Positions 45,180 through 57,330 of a stretch of DNA of 64,000 nt are shown here, one piece after another (positions within the stretch are counted from its first letter, which is position 1; each line of letters begins with the position of its first letter). The translations under genes and the position numbers were made by a program. This stretch comes from Epiperipatus broadwayi (lineage: Eukaryota > Onychophora > Udeonychophora > Euonychophora > Peripatidae): NCBI GenBank assembly GCA_028023455.1, contig JAQFVV010000013.1:3166001-3230000 (forward strand), written 5' to 3'. The notes under the pieces were generated by a model. The model had not been told where the DNA came from and ran no database searches. It saw only the letters and a program-made list of their open reading frames with translations.

Positions 45180-47917
45180 TCAAACATAACATTTCAGTTT
45201 AATAAGATTACAAAATTTCTTATAATCAATGTCACACAGATTAAGGTTACTCCCAATCTGATTATATAAAGAGGGTAACCTAAATAAAGGAGAAAATTTA
45301 AGAATATTAGAATGACATGTTTGAATCTGATATACACAAGTAGACCTAGTATCATAACTCAAAGACCTAATTGAGATAGTTGAAACTATATCTGATAAAA
45401 TAACTTGTTTATTAACAATTTTATAAAAATATTTCAAATCCCTATACTTTCGTCTAGATGAAAGATTAATCATTTTACCCTCCCAAAAAACATATTTGAA
45501 AAACTTCTTTGAAATAGATCACCGCAACAATTGCAAAGAACTAGGGTTCCAAATTATTGAACCATATTCAATAATAGGAAGAACCAATGAAAAAAACAAT
45601 TTCCGTTTAGTATCATTACTGAACTGATAACCATGTCTAAGAATGGCACCCATAACCTTAAAAGCCTTACCAACAATCATTTCAAGATGAGGAATAAAAG
45701 ATCCATTACAAGAAAACATAATTCCAAGATCTTTTTGGCATTTAACTGAAATAATTTTATGAGAATTGATATAATAACAAAATTGTAAAACTTCAGATTT
45801 TTTGGAATAAGAAACAAAGGAGCATTTATCAAAATTAACTGTCATATTATTTGACTCACACCAAGCACTAAAGTTATCAATATCCTTCTGAAGGAGAACA
45901 CAATCGTTAACTGATATAATTCTTCTAAAAATCTTACAGTCATCAGCATAGCTTAACAGAAAAGAATATCTCAAGCAATCCTTAAGATCATTAACGTAAA
46001 CATTAAACAGCATGGGTGCTAAAATACTACCCTGCGGAACACCTAAATTGCATTCAAAATTAAATGAAACTTTATTATTGAATTTAATATATGCTGTATG
46101 ACTACACAGAAATGATTGAAACCAATATACAAGTTTATTAGAGAAACCTATTTTATGTAATTTATGAAGTAAGACACTGTGATCAACTTTATCAAAGGCT
46201 TTTGATAAATCAAAATAAATAACATCTAGTCTTTGATGATCCTCAATAGCATGAGCTATATGATCATAAATTGTCAGTAGATTACTATCAATTGATCTAT
46301 TAGGACTAAAACCATGTTGAGAAGAAGAAATTATCTTACCCACATCTGAAATAATTTTATTATAAATACATCTCTCAAAAATTCGTGCAATGGTATGCAG
46401 AACAGAAATCGGTCTATAATTAGAAACACAATCTCGATCACCATTTTTGAAGATTGGAACCATTTTAGCACATTTCAAAACACTAGGAAAAGTACAAGAA
46501 TTAAGAGACAGATTAAAAATAAAGGCAAGAGGTACTGCAATAAATTTGGCTAGCCCCTTTTAAGAAGGAATATTATCATATCCTAAACTAGAGTGAGTCT
46601 TAAGCCTCCTAATAGCTACAATAAGATCTTCCCTAGAGATATGATCAATTGTACATTTAGCACTAGACAAATTGCCAGGAAATGTGATTTTAAAATCAAT
46701 CCCATGTTGTGAAAAGTATAACTCTGCAAAATGTTTAGAAAATTTATCTGCATTTAATGCAGAATGATGAGTCATTTGAACCTTTTTCATTACCCAAGCC
46801 TGAATTATTAACAAAATTCCAGAATTCTCTAGGATTAGAAGAAATATTAATTTCAATTTTTTTTTATATACTCTTGTAAATCTTGTTTATAGATATATTT
46901 AGCCAATCTTCTAAAATTGATAAAGTTATTATAATAAATTATATTCTGTGTCTTAAAATAGAGTCTATGATGGTAAGATTTCCTTTTAATAATCTTAATA
47001 AGAGTATATGAAAACCAAGGAGGATAACCTTTGTTAAACGACAATTTATTAGGAATATATACATCAATAAAACCATTAAAAATTTTCAAAAAATAATCCA
47101 AGCAAGAATTCACATCATTAATTGAGTACATATTATTCCAATCAACTTCAGAAATTTTTCTACAAAGATCAACATAATTACCCCTCCCATAATCCCTTTT
47201 CACAACATTAGAACAAGTAATTTTAGAATAACACATCTTAATATAAAATTCGATAGGTGGATGATGAACATCAATTGGAAAAGAAACAGAGACAAAGTGA
47301 AAATTACTAACTATTGGTACATTACAAAGAACACAATCTAAAGTACGCTGAAAATTATTAACAACAGGGTTATATTGTTGAAGCCCAAAAAATTTGCAAA
47401 ATCTAAGCATTCTTAAAGCTTTCTGAGATAATAAAGAATAATGCATAATAATCTTACCCTTAAATAAATCAGGCATATTCAAATCACCAACAATGATAAT
47501 ATTATTATATCTAATCAAAAAATCTACAAGTGCTGTCAAGAAGTAATCAAGCTCTAAAAGTGAGATATTAGGTTTAAAATAAATATTTCCCAATATACAT
47601 TTAAAATTATGATCCATATAAACTTCACACCATGTAGATTCACATACAGAAGAAGTAAAACATAGATCTTTATATAAAACATTTTTGTTGATAGCAATAA
47701 GAGTACTACCTTCTCTAGTTGCATGTTCTAAAGATCTATCCGTACGTAAAATAATATACCTATTATCAAGGAAAGAACAATTGTAAAATTGTTGATTTAA
47801 CCAAGTCTTTGTAAAAAATATCAAATCAAAATGCTCTATTTCAACGAATTGTTTAATTTCCACACACTTAGTTCTCATCCTTCTAACATTCATATAAAAA
47901 CAAGAAAGCCCTACCAT
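45180..47917 (-). pseudogene. ORF2 of family P LINE (APE endonuclease and RT), broken
   Basis: Endonuclease (47,917-46,853): CFYMNVRRMRTK at the N-terminus. FFTKTWLN stands where the family has (T)ETWL, so the catalytic Glu is Lys. VGDLNMPD is kept. SFPIDVHHPPIEF is an altered SDHHP block. A frameshift near the T-run at 46,858 leads to the RT part (46,856-45,180), which is one frame with stops at 46,560 and 45,519. Motifs: YRPISVLHTIARIFE, motif A YFDLSKAFDKVDH, motif B GVPQGSILAPMLFNVYVND, intact motif C LSYADDCKIF, and QKDLGIMF, LVLPIIEYGSIIWNPSS and an MINLSSRRKYRDLKYFY C-terminus. RT motifs look intact but the ORF is not. Confidence 0.85.
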
Positions 47918-48072
47918 ATTAAATTAAAAATAAATCAAAACAAATAAATAAATGAAATCAAGTAAAGAAAAATGTAAGTAAGTATAGTGAATAAAGAAAA
48001 TAAGAAATTAAAGAAAATAAAAAATCAAAGAAATCAAAGATAATAAATAAATACCACTAAAGTTTTAAAGAA

Positions 48073-50051
48073 TTAGCCAAAGTTCCATAAAAAAAAACGA
48101 ATGGAAGCACCACGAGGCCATAAATTGGAAGAGATTAAATCATTATGTTTATGAGCAGGAGCAGATATATAAAAGCAAAAAGACTTCGAGTTATACATAT
48201 TAATTTCATGACACACGATCCTAGTTCTTAAACGTTTTTCAAGAAATACCTTAATATTATATGAATTAAGACTCACTGGCATATTAGAAACAAAATATCT
48301 ATTACATTTTGTATTAATATTATTAATAATATTGTTATGAATTTTAGAAATACCAAACCCTCTTTCCACAGGTAGTCTACCTTTTTTACCAGAAGTTGAA
48401 AAAGAGCATCCCAAACCATTTCCAACATTAACCTCATTATCAATATAATTGTTATATTTAGAGAAATACGAATAATTTGCTCTATGAGTAAAAAAATCTC
48501 TATCAGCATTTGCTAGTCAATTTTTTCTTCTGAAATTTAATTTAGAAAAGTCACTAGAAAAATTACTACTATACTTTTTTGGAACAGAATGTGAATATCC
48601 ATCATTCAATATATACTATTTATCAGGAAAATTATAATATCCCAGCGATGAATTAATTATTAACAGAAAAGCCAGAAAACTTGTTAAATTTTTCATCATC
48701 ATTAAGTCTAGAAAATTGTTTTTGATATTTATCAGACTGCCTATAAATTTTAGTTTTATAAACTTTTCCTTTATTGTATCTTGTACTATTATCAATTCCA
48801 CATCCAATATATTCATCATATGAATAAAAATCCTGATCTAATATCTTATTATTACCTTTATAATCACCATATGCTATTATTTTTATTTTTATCTCAAAAC
48901 TATTTTTACCTTTATCTCCAATAAAGAATGAGGACTTGGACAACTTTTCTAAGGTATTATTACCCTTAAAAGATTAATTAACATCACCAGCAAAATCAAC
49001 CTCGACAATACCACCAAAGACTTGTGTTTCCAATAAATCACATTGTATACCTACGTCACTAGAAATAACACCATCACCAATAGCTTTAGATTCCTTCACA
49101 CCAAATTTTGCCATATTCATAATCATACTATAAACTTCCTGAAGAGACATAGATTTTAATAATTCAAAAGTAAAAACAGCCAAGTCTACTTTTCTACTTT
49201 CTTTATCTTGAAGCAAATTAACTATATCCACATTAGAACTAGAATTTAAACTCCTATCAATACCTAAATTATTATCACTATTATCTTTAACACTATCTCT
49301 CTTATAATTATCCCATTCAGAAATGTTTTCAATATGTATATCAGATTCCACATCTATAAAATCATTATAATTAACTATATCCACATTAGAACTAGAATTT
49401 AAAATCCTATCAATACTAAATTATTATCACTATTATCTTTAACACTATCTCTATTATAATTATCCCTTTCAGAAATATTTTCAATATGTATATCAGATTC
49501 CACATCTATAAGATCATTATTATCTGTTGACCTAACATTCTCAATATTTACCATTTTATCTACAGACAATTGATTACATTCTATACAATGAAAAAAACCC
49601 AAACCAAAGAATCAAAATTTTTTGCATCAGACCTGGACAAATTCAAACAAGATATATGAAAATATCCTTGACAAAAACCAGAGCACTTAATTCCATTATC
49701 CGCATCTGACATTTCTACATTACAATAAGTATATTTAACCTCAACTACATTTAAACCCAAACAATATGTAGAAGAATCCATGACTAAAACATCAGGATCA
49801 TTACCAATATTAATATCAGCAAATGGTGTAGTAAGATTATCTGAATTATCTATTTCATGCTCAGTATTATAATAATGATTACAAAATTCACATATGAATT
49901 CCAGATCATTATCATTAAAGATTTTAAAATCACTTAATTTATAACAATCCAAATGATAATTTAGCCCACAAAAACCACCACACTTTAAATATTTTTATCT
50001 GCCATAAATATTACATAAGCAGAGAGGACATTTAACAGCATATGGGGTCAT
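48073..50051 (-). pseudogene. ORF1 of family P LINE with two PHD fingers, broken
   Basis: Starts at ATG 50,051 (MTPYAVKCPLCLCNIYGR), with an in-frame TAA three codons before KCGGFCGLNYHLDCYKLSD. This is PHD finger 1, closed by CEFC (about 49,886). PHD finger 2: YCNVEMSDADNGIKCSGFCQ, then YFHISCLNL, ending C-x2-C (CIEC, 49,585-49,570) after a frame change. A repeated acidic Asp/Asn/Ser-rich linker follows (49,218-49,522). The C-terminal part (48,414-48,073) has PVSLNSYNIKVFLEKRLRTR and SNLWPRGASIRFF, which resembles the C-terminal domain of CR1-type ORF1 proteins. Several stops and frame shifts. Likely role when intact: nucleic-acid or chromatin binding in the LINE RNP. Confidence 0.7.
49218..49522. 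repeat. 153-bp tandem duplication in the ORF1 linker
   Basis: TTAACTATATCCACATTAGA begins at 49,218 and 49,371. The 51-codon unit (minus strand: DVESDIHIENISE, NYKRDSVKDNSDNNLGID) is repeated. The copy nearer the N-terminus lacks one base (CTATCAATACTAAAT versus CTATCAATACCTAAAT), which shifts the frame. Confidence 0.85.
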
Positions 50052-50417
50052 TAATTATAATACAAAAATAAAAAATATAACTATAAAATATACAAATCTT
50101 CCTTTAACATATACAAATCATATATACACAAAACTTTTAAAAAAAAAATTCACATACTACATATATAAATCTGTAATATCTTAAAGAGAGTAACTTCTTT
50201 TTCCTCCCTTACTATTCTCAGATTGTCCAATATATATATATATAAACAATGTCCAAAATAAAATTATTGAATATATCAAAGTCACTATGTACTTAATTAT
50301 TAATAAAAATGAAATTTTATAACTAGTGAAACTAAGACAAAGAGAAATTCGTTACTTAGAAATCCATTGATTATGTTTCAAATAAAAACACATACATATT
50401 TAAAAAAAACCATGTTA

Positions 50418-50418
<1 letters not shown>

Positions 50419-50495
<77 letters not shown>

Positions 50496-50592
50496 AAGAA
50501 GAAGAAGAAGAAGAAGAAGAAGAAGAAGAAGAAGAAGAAAAAGAAGAAGAAGAAGAAGAAGGAGGAGGAGGAGGAGGAGGAGAAGGAAAAAA
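50419..50592. repeat. AAT/AAG/AGG triplet microsatellite
   Basis: (AAT) about 16 times, then (AAG) about 30 times with one interruption, then (AGG) a few times. It lies between the 5' region of the 45-50 kb LINE and the 3' end of the next minus-strand LINE. Its open frames (poly-Asn/Lys/Glu, or poly-Phe/Leu on the other strand) are artefacts. Confidence 0.97.
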
Positions 50593-50599
50593 GAAGAAT

Positions 50600-51591
50600 T
50601 AAATTCAATTTATTTACCATACAAAACTACAGCATTAAGCCAATTACAGAATTGTACTGTAACAACTATACAATAGTATACATAAATAGGTAAAAATGAC
50701 AAAAATAATATAATTATATACCATACTTTTTTATAAGGTAAGTAACAAATTTTTTAAAGTCTAAAGAAAAAATATTTTCATTAGTAAAATCATGATTATA
50801 GGTATTAAGCAAACAAAACAAAGGTAAAAATTTTAATATGTTAAAACGACAAACCTTAATATAAAATAAAGTAAATGTACATGTTTTATGTAAACAATTA
50901 TTAAAAGTAATATTTGAAATTTTGTTAGTTAATATAATTTTTTTATTCACAAGGTTATATAAAATTTTAAGATCTCTCATTTTTCTTCTAATGGATAGAG
51001 ATAGATAATGGTCTTTTAATTTAATGTACTTAGAAAATTTGTCATAAACCAATTGAATTTTAATAATATCTCGTTTGGAACTGGGATTCCAAACAACAGA
51101 TCCATATTCTAAAATAGGCAAAACCAAAGAGAGAAATACCATGCCTTAAATTTGCACCCATAATTTTAAAAGTCTTATTTATTACATTTTCAATATGATG
51201 ATGAAATGATCCATTGTTTGCAAAAATAATTCCAAGGTCTTTCTGAATATCAACAAATTTTATATTATAATCATCAATATAATAAGGACAAATTATCATT
51301 TCAGATTTTTTAGAATAAGAAATTGTTGAACACATTCATATTAATATCCATTTTATTATCTCTACACCATTTCACAAAATATTTAATATCTTTTTGTAAT
51401 AATATGCAATCATTAATTGAGTTGATATTCCTAAAAATTTTACAATGATCTGCATAACATAAAATATGCGAAAATTCCAAACTCTCTCCTAAATCATTAA
51501 TATAAATGTTAAACAATAATGGTGCAAGGATACCTCCCTGAGGTACTCCTATATTACAATAATATGGATTAGAATTATTCTTAAACTTTGT
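50600..51591 (-). mobile_element. Family P LINE, 5'-truncated copy, minus strand
   Basis: The RT from motif B onward, collinear with 45.1-46.1 kb: GVPQGGILAPLLFNIYINDL (about 51,555-51,495), motif C region CYADHCKIF (about 51,455), KDLGIIFANNGSFHHHIE, LVLPILEYGSVVWNPSS (51,130-51,080), and a C-terminus to 50,714. The 3' untranslated part resembles that of the 45-kb copy (GCATTAAGCCAATTACAG versus GCATAAAGCCAATTACAG). Motif C reads YADH, so the second catalytic Asp is lost. Frameshifts lie near 51,130 and 51,320. Confidence 0.8.
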
Positions 51592-51640
51592 TGTTGTTGT
51601 TGTTATTATTATTATTTATTTATTTATTTATTATTAATCA
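51592..51640. repeat. GTT/ATT/TTTA microsatellite
   Basis: (GTT)n, (ATT)n, then (TTTA)n at the exact 5' truncation point of the previous LINE copy. It is also the 3' tail position of the next minus-strand LINE. Confidence 0.9.
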
Positions 51641-53740
51641 AACAATACATACCAAAAAGAGAAATACTCCAAACAAGATAAACTTGTGTTATGAGTCTTT
51701 CTTAAATTATTAATTACAAAACAAAAACAAAAACACCAACAAAAATAATAATAAAATACATTACTATACTATAAATATCAAAACAAGTAAACCAAAGCAA
51801 ATAATATAAGAATAAATACAACCAAAGACATATACATATTAAATAAAATATATACACCTGGGTCTCTTTTTATGCGGATTTATTTAACGTGATTTTGAAG
51901 TTATGCGATTCACGTTTTTCTGGAAGTTGAACTCCAATAATGCACTATTACTTTAAACAATAAATTTTGCGCACTTACATCATATTGAAAGTAATAGTAT
52001 GTTATTGGAATTCGACTTTCATCTTAGTAATTTCAATATTTTCAGAGCTTTATAATAGGAAGATTTTATGCAATAATAAAATTAAAATCATGATTTCCAC
52101 ATTTTGTGTATACACACATTAAATTTTACAAGAAAGATTATAATGTAAATTTGTTCAAACACTGTGCGTGTTAATTTTGCATTTTAAATCACATTCTGTT
52201 TTTGCTTTTTAAAAAAGAACGTAATCAATTATTAATCATTTAGTGTCTGCAAGTTTATTTTTAAAAGGTGAGTAATAGCAGTGGGCACAATTAAAATTGT
52301 AAATTAAAAAATTAAAGACAAAAATAAGAATTTAATTTTTAGTTGTCAGATTAATTACTAATTACGTTGTCACCAGAAAACCATTAACACAACATGAGAG
52401 TGACGACGGCGCTAGTGGTATTTCCTCTTGTAAAGAATCTGATTTTTTTACCAGTTTGCAATCGAACCTGTTTAACAGCAAATAGCAATAATAATTAAAA
52501 CGTGTATAAAAAATGTAAATTACTGTAAATTATGCATAAAAATATATTGTTTTGAATAAAATTAAATATTATAGTTAAAAAAAGTTTGTCTTGTATCAAT
52601 TTTTTTCGAATTTGAAATTTTTTATTAGTCATATTTTATTTCCTTATTATTTTTTTTTTTGCATGAATTTTAAAGTAATTTTACATTGGTGCTTTGCTTT
52701 TACGTGATCTTTGAAAAATTACAGTCTGTATCCCCCCTTTCTCAAAGTAAGTTAAGTCTATTTTTGCACGATTTTGTTTGCGCGTGTTTTCTGAGGAACC
52801 TATTTATCGCATAAAACGAGACCCAGGTGTACATATTAATTAAATAATATATTACATGAGACAATAACCAAAATTTTAAATATTTTTTAAAAATATAAAA
52901 AGATAAATTATCAACATCAATTGAACAGTCAGCAACAAAAGAATTAAAGAGCCTGAGTCCATTATAACTAAATTGTTTACGACTGCTTACTAAAAAAAAA
53001 TCTGGAATCACCAGTTGAAATTTGTTAGCCAAGCGGGTATCTATAATTGATGCCTTACAACATAGTAAAAAATGATGACAATTCTAAACTTATATAGTTT
53101 AGATACAGATAACACACCAGAATTGACATATATATATCGCACAGGTCTACCAAGAATAATACGCAACGTATAATTTTGCAAAGTATATAATTGAGATAGT
53201 GAGTAATCAGTAGAGTCACCTCAAATGGAAATATTATAACATAATATACTTTGATAACAAGCAAAATATATAGTCATCAAAGAAGATCTAGGTATGAATT
53301 TCAACAAATAAAATAAATAATTAATTTTACATAATCGTGAACATAAGTAGACAATGTGCTTAGACCAAGATAACCTTGAATCAATATAGATGCCTAAGTA
53401 GCAATAACTATCAACAAAACTAATGTCACAACATATACAAATACCTTTTGAATGAACATTATACTGATCACAAATCCTAATACTAATTGAATGTGTGCAG
53501 TGTTTATAAGAGAATAGAATATCTCTGCTTTTATTACAATTAACAGTTAAATAATTTATCATAAACCAATTACTTATTAATTCTAGACCTTTATTAATCA
53601 ATTGCTCCAGAATGCTATATAAAACAGCATCACAAGACAAAGCAATATCATCAGCAAACCCATAAATCTTTGAATTTAAAGATAAATTAAAGATGTAATT
53701 TACATAAATTAAAAATAGTATAGGGCCAAGTACAGATGAT
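51641..53740 (-). mobile_element. Diverged CR1-like LINE, 5'-truncated, minus strand, with a nested insertion
   Basis: Minus-strand reading from about 53,740 gives VLGPILFLIYVNY, motif C YGFADDIALS (about 53,665), then NWFMINYLTVNCNKSRDILF and SYCYLGIYIDSRLSWSKHI (53,640-53,221). The C-terminal block LVSSRKQFSYNGLRLFNSF (52,990-52,940) follows after a frame change. Upstream and downstream parts are separated from the 3' tail by the TA-flanked element at 51,855-52,829. The motifs differ from family P (FADD, not YADD), so it is a separate CR1-like lineage. Confidence 0.7.
51855..52829. mobile_element. Pogo/Tigger-like non-autonomous DNA transposon
   Basis: Terminal inverted repeats CACCTGGGTCTCTTTTTATG (left) and CACCTGGGTCTCGTTTTATG (right, other strand); 21 of the first 22 positions match. 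TA dinucleotides flank both ends (51,853-51,854 and 52,830-52,831), as for Tc1/mariner/pogo insertions. A GTTTTAT-type terminus with repeated GCGATTCACG-like subterminal motifs recalls Tigger elements. At 975 bp it has no transposase ORF. It interrupts the LINE at 51.64-53.74 kb, so it is younger than that LINE. Confidence 0.75.
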
Positions 53741-53771
53741 AATGATGATGATGATGATAATAATAATAATA
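53741..53771. repeat. ATG/AAT triplet microsatellite
   Basis: GATGATGATGATGATAATAATAATAAT-type run at the 5' truncation edge of the preceding LINE. Confidence 0.9.
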
Positions 53772-55198
53772 AAAATATTTCTTCCCAAATAGTGTTTTTT
53801 ATTTTAATACAAACTCTCCACTATCTAAATTTAATGTTAAATGATCTTTTCGAAAAATAATTTGAAAAAAAAAACTGCCTTCCTTAAGTAACCCTTTTTT
53901 CCTTAAAACCAAATTGTTTATATATATTAGTAAAGAAACTGATAACCAAGCATAAATATAGCAGGATCAACACAAGAGTTAAAAATTGATCCAGGAATCT
54001 TGGACTAAGACCACTGTATCAAATAATAAAATTCAAATTAAAAAGAATTAATTATTTTTATTCATCTTTCCTTTTGAGTCATGTAAGCACATTCTATTTT
54101 CAGTTTAGTTTTTTTTTTTACTCCAGGATTTAAATACTGAATTTATAATTTTATCTTTTTATTTTGTCATTTCAAAATTCATCTTTCGTCTTGTTCACTT
54201 TTAATTTGACTATTTATTTATTTTTATCATCTGGGCTTTATATTCCAATAACATATATTCCGAAATATATATTTTGAAGAAAACAATCCCTCCTTTTCTT
54301 TTTTCGTGAAAAAACACCTTCACTATTTCATTAGAATTTATTTAACAATTACTTGTTTTATTTACAATAAAATAGATTATTATAATAATTAGAAATATAT
54401 ACATAAACACATGTATCAACTGTGAAATTTAATTACCATCATTAGGAGAGATAAAGAATGCAATAAAAATAAATATTGATATAGTTGTAATTATTAATAA
54501 ATTGTGATTGGCCATTGTTATATGGCAGTGCTGCTTGCATAAGTGACAATTTTCACTCTCCATCCAAAATAAATTAAATAGCAATAGGTACTTATGCATT
54601 CCTTGTCACTTTCTTAGTCCAATTTATTTCCTCTGTCAGCTTAAGAACTGCATCACAAACAATACATTACTTTATTTTGTAAAGACTATTGTATTTAAAA
54701 ATCATATTTCTTCTTTTAATATAATTTAAAGCAAAGAATAACCTATAATTAAACAATTTTATAATTAGCAAAGTTTACTTCATTATTAATAAATGAAAAG
54801 CAAATAATTTTTCCACTTTTTTATTTTGCTATTGCTGAACTTTTACTGGTATGAAAATATGGAACAAAAAAAAAACTTTCTTAAATTAGATAACAGATAA
54901 TAAAATTATTTTATAAAAATTCATTACATAATATTTCAATAGTGAGAACATATCATCTACACCTTGATACTGGAAGTAAAATGTGCAAATCTAGTGCATA
55001 ATAGTTCTGCTAATGGTTAATTTTATAAATTAAAAATGATTTAATATTTTTGTTCATTTATGATTAAAATGGTTATTGGAAGTAATCCTACATACTCATT
55101 AATAAAAATATTATGTGTGTTACATTGTCCTTGATAAAGGTTTACATAATCCTATTAAAAATATAGTTAGATTTAAAAAACTAAGGTCTGCAAAATCT
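53772..55198. other. AT-rich sequence, no gene recognised
   Basis: No coding homology on either strand. Confidence 0.5.
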
Positions 55199-56038
55199 AC
55201 AGGCAAGCCACAGCTTATATTAAGTATCACAATCTAATAGGAAATAAAATTAGTAATTGCAAAACATAACAATGGATATTCATAACTATCACATTAATCA
55301 GTTTAGTAAGTATACACAATTTTGATATTATGATGATCAGATCCAAAAAATAAATAAATAAATAAACATTTAGAAGAAATTAAATCTCAAAACAAAATAA
55401 AGTTATAACTCATTGCATTAATCAAGTATCTAAATTAAGCAAGTAAAATTTATGAATAAATATTATAAAATGTTTATTAATAATATATAGTCCAGCAAGG
55501 TTAAAAACTGTAGTGGAATGAAAAACTCTGAAGATCAATGTACATGATTTGCAGCATATTTCTATCTAATCTGGTGATCAATTTCATGTGAATTTTCACA
55601 TAACCTCTTGAACAATCTATGGGCAAGTCACTGCCTATGCTACGTATTACAATCTAATAGGAAATAAAATTAGTAATTGCAAAACATAACAATGGATATT
55701 CATAACTATCCGATTAATCAGTTTAGTAAGTATACACAATTTTGATATTATAATGATCAGATCCCAAAAAAAAAAAAACCAATAAACATTTAGAAGAAAG
55801 TAAACTAAAAAAAAAAAATAAAGTTATAAGTCATTGCATTAATAAAGTATCTAAATTAAGCAAGTAAAATTTTATGAATAAATATTATAAAATGTTTATT
55901 GATAATATTTAGTCCAGCAAGGTTAAAAACTGTAATGGAATGAAGAACTCTGAAGCTCAATGTACATGATTTGCAGCATATTTCTATCTAGTGTGGTGAC
56001 CAATTTCATGTGAATCTTCACATAACCTCTTAAACAAT
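55199..56038. repeat. 420-bp tandem duplication
   Basis: Two direct copies (55,199-55,618 and 55,619-56,038). The segment ACAATCTAATAGGAAATAAA lies at 55,229 and 55,649. The copies differ by scattered substitutions and A-run length changes. No ORF or ribozyme motif is seen in the unit. Confidence 0.9.
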
Positions 56039-56400
56039 CAAACAGTTGCTTATTTTAATCCTGAGTGGTTTAAAAGATTGATACAGTGATGGACTCCAAA
56101 ATGCAAGATCCAAAGTTCACATCACAATTCATAATTTCTGATGCTCAAATTTCAAAGAAACTGTATGTGAACCTTCAAAAAATAAGCTATTTGATTATTT
56201 TAATAATATATGCAATATATTTTACATTATAAAAGAGTAATTAGAAATGAGTCAATGAACATATGAATCCAAAAAATAAAATCAAAATGAAAAACATTTT
56301 TTAAAAGTAAAAAAAATTAATTAATATCAAAACAGATTATAAAAAAACAAACAAAAAAAAATTAAATGTATCATGATGATGATGATAATAATAATAAAGT
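56039..56400. other. AT-rich spacer with short triplet run
   Basis: Non-coding. An ATG/AAT triplet run lies at about 56,374-56,396, just before the satellite-like units. Confidence 0.55.
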
Positions 56401-57330
56401 GTTCCGCAAAATGCAGCCATTGCTCTACAACCATGTTATCAAGCTCTAGTTGTTCATGCTCCAAAGGCACTCTAAATCTAGACCTGACAAGGTAAAAACC
56501 ATATCCTGATATACTTTTTTTCAATTTCCAATGAATTAATAACTTATTAATAATTTTGTGTTACATTGTTCATTCAAAATTCAATTAAAATCAAGTTATC
56601 CAGTGATAATTTAAAAAAACATTATGGTGACAAAGTCACCACATATAATTTCTAAGTCCAAAGTTAAATCACACATATACTTATTTTTAATTTCACTCTA
56701 GCAATTTCAGATTTTTGTTTGAAAAAAAAAAAAATCAGTTTCAAGTTCCCCAGGAAATAGTTCACTTGCTCACAAACAAGTTAAGAAGCTGTTGTTTTTA
56801 ATACTTAAAAAGTATTCAAGATCTTATGCTAACAGAAGGGGAAAAAACTACCTTCATATAACTTTTTTAATTTCCAATCCATTGATGACTTCTAATTTTG
56901 TGTTACATTTTTTATTCAAATTTTCAATTAACATCTAGTTACCTAACAATATTTTTTTTTTTAAAAAAGCCATCACATGATCAGTGTCTGTCGACTGTAA
57001 TATCAGCTCAAAGCTTCAAAGTCCAAAGATCAGCCAAGCATATGGTTATTTTTTAATGTTATTGTAGTAAACATTGATCTTCATTTAGTAATAAAAATAA
57101 GATCTCAAGTTCCCTAGCAATCACTTACTTGCTCACAACCAAGTTAACAAACTCTGGTTTTTTATGCTTATAAAAAACAAGTTAAAAAAAATAACTAATA
57201 TTTTATACCTTTTTCAATTTCCAATCAATTGATAACTTATTTCATATTGTGTGTTATATTTTTCATTCAAAATTTCATTCAATTGAAATCAAGTCAGTAA
57301 CAATAATTTCAAAAACCATAAGACCTTTCC
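56401..57330. repeat. Three diverged tandem units of about 345-365 bp
   Basis: Units start near 56,401, 56,745 and 57,109, each with GTTCC, then a GCTC(A/T)CAA block. Further on come TCAATTTCCAAT (at 56,521, 56,867 and 57,214) and TTTTGTGTTACATT-like sequence. The third unit is incomplete. Divergence is clear, so this is an old satellite-like array. No coding content. Confidence 0.75.

Larger units (their letters stand above)
45043..50418 (-). mobile_element. Near-full-length CR1/Jockey-like LINE (family P), minus strand
   Basis: Two ORFs in minus-strand order: ORF1 (50,051 to about 48,073) with two PHD fingers, and ORF2 (47,917-45,180) with APE endonuclease and RT. The 3' part reaches the microsatellite at 45,042. 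5' of ORF1 about 365 bp of AT-rich sequence runs to the microsatellite at 50,419 and may be the 5' untranslated region. PHD-containing ORF1 proteins are known from CR1-like elements. Confidence 0.85.

Noticed and set aside
50367-50693. Long open frame of Asn, Lys and Glu repeats (and Phe/Leu on the other strand)
   Set aside because: It is translation of an AAT/AAG/AGG microsatellite, not a gene. The same holds for the frames at 26,486-26,725 and 39,471-39,665.
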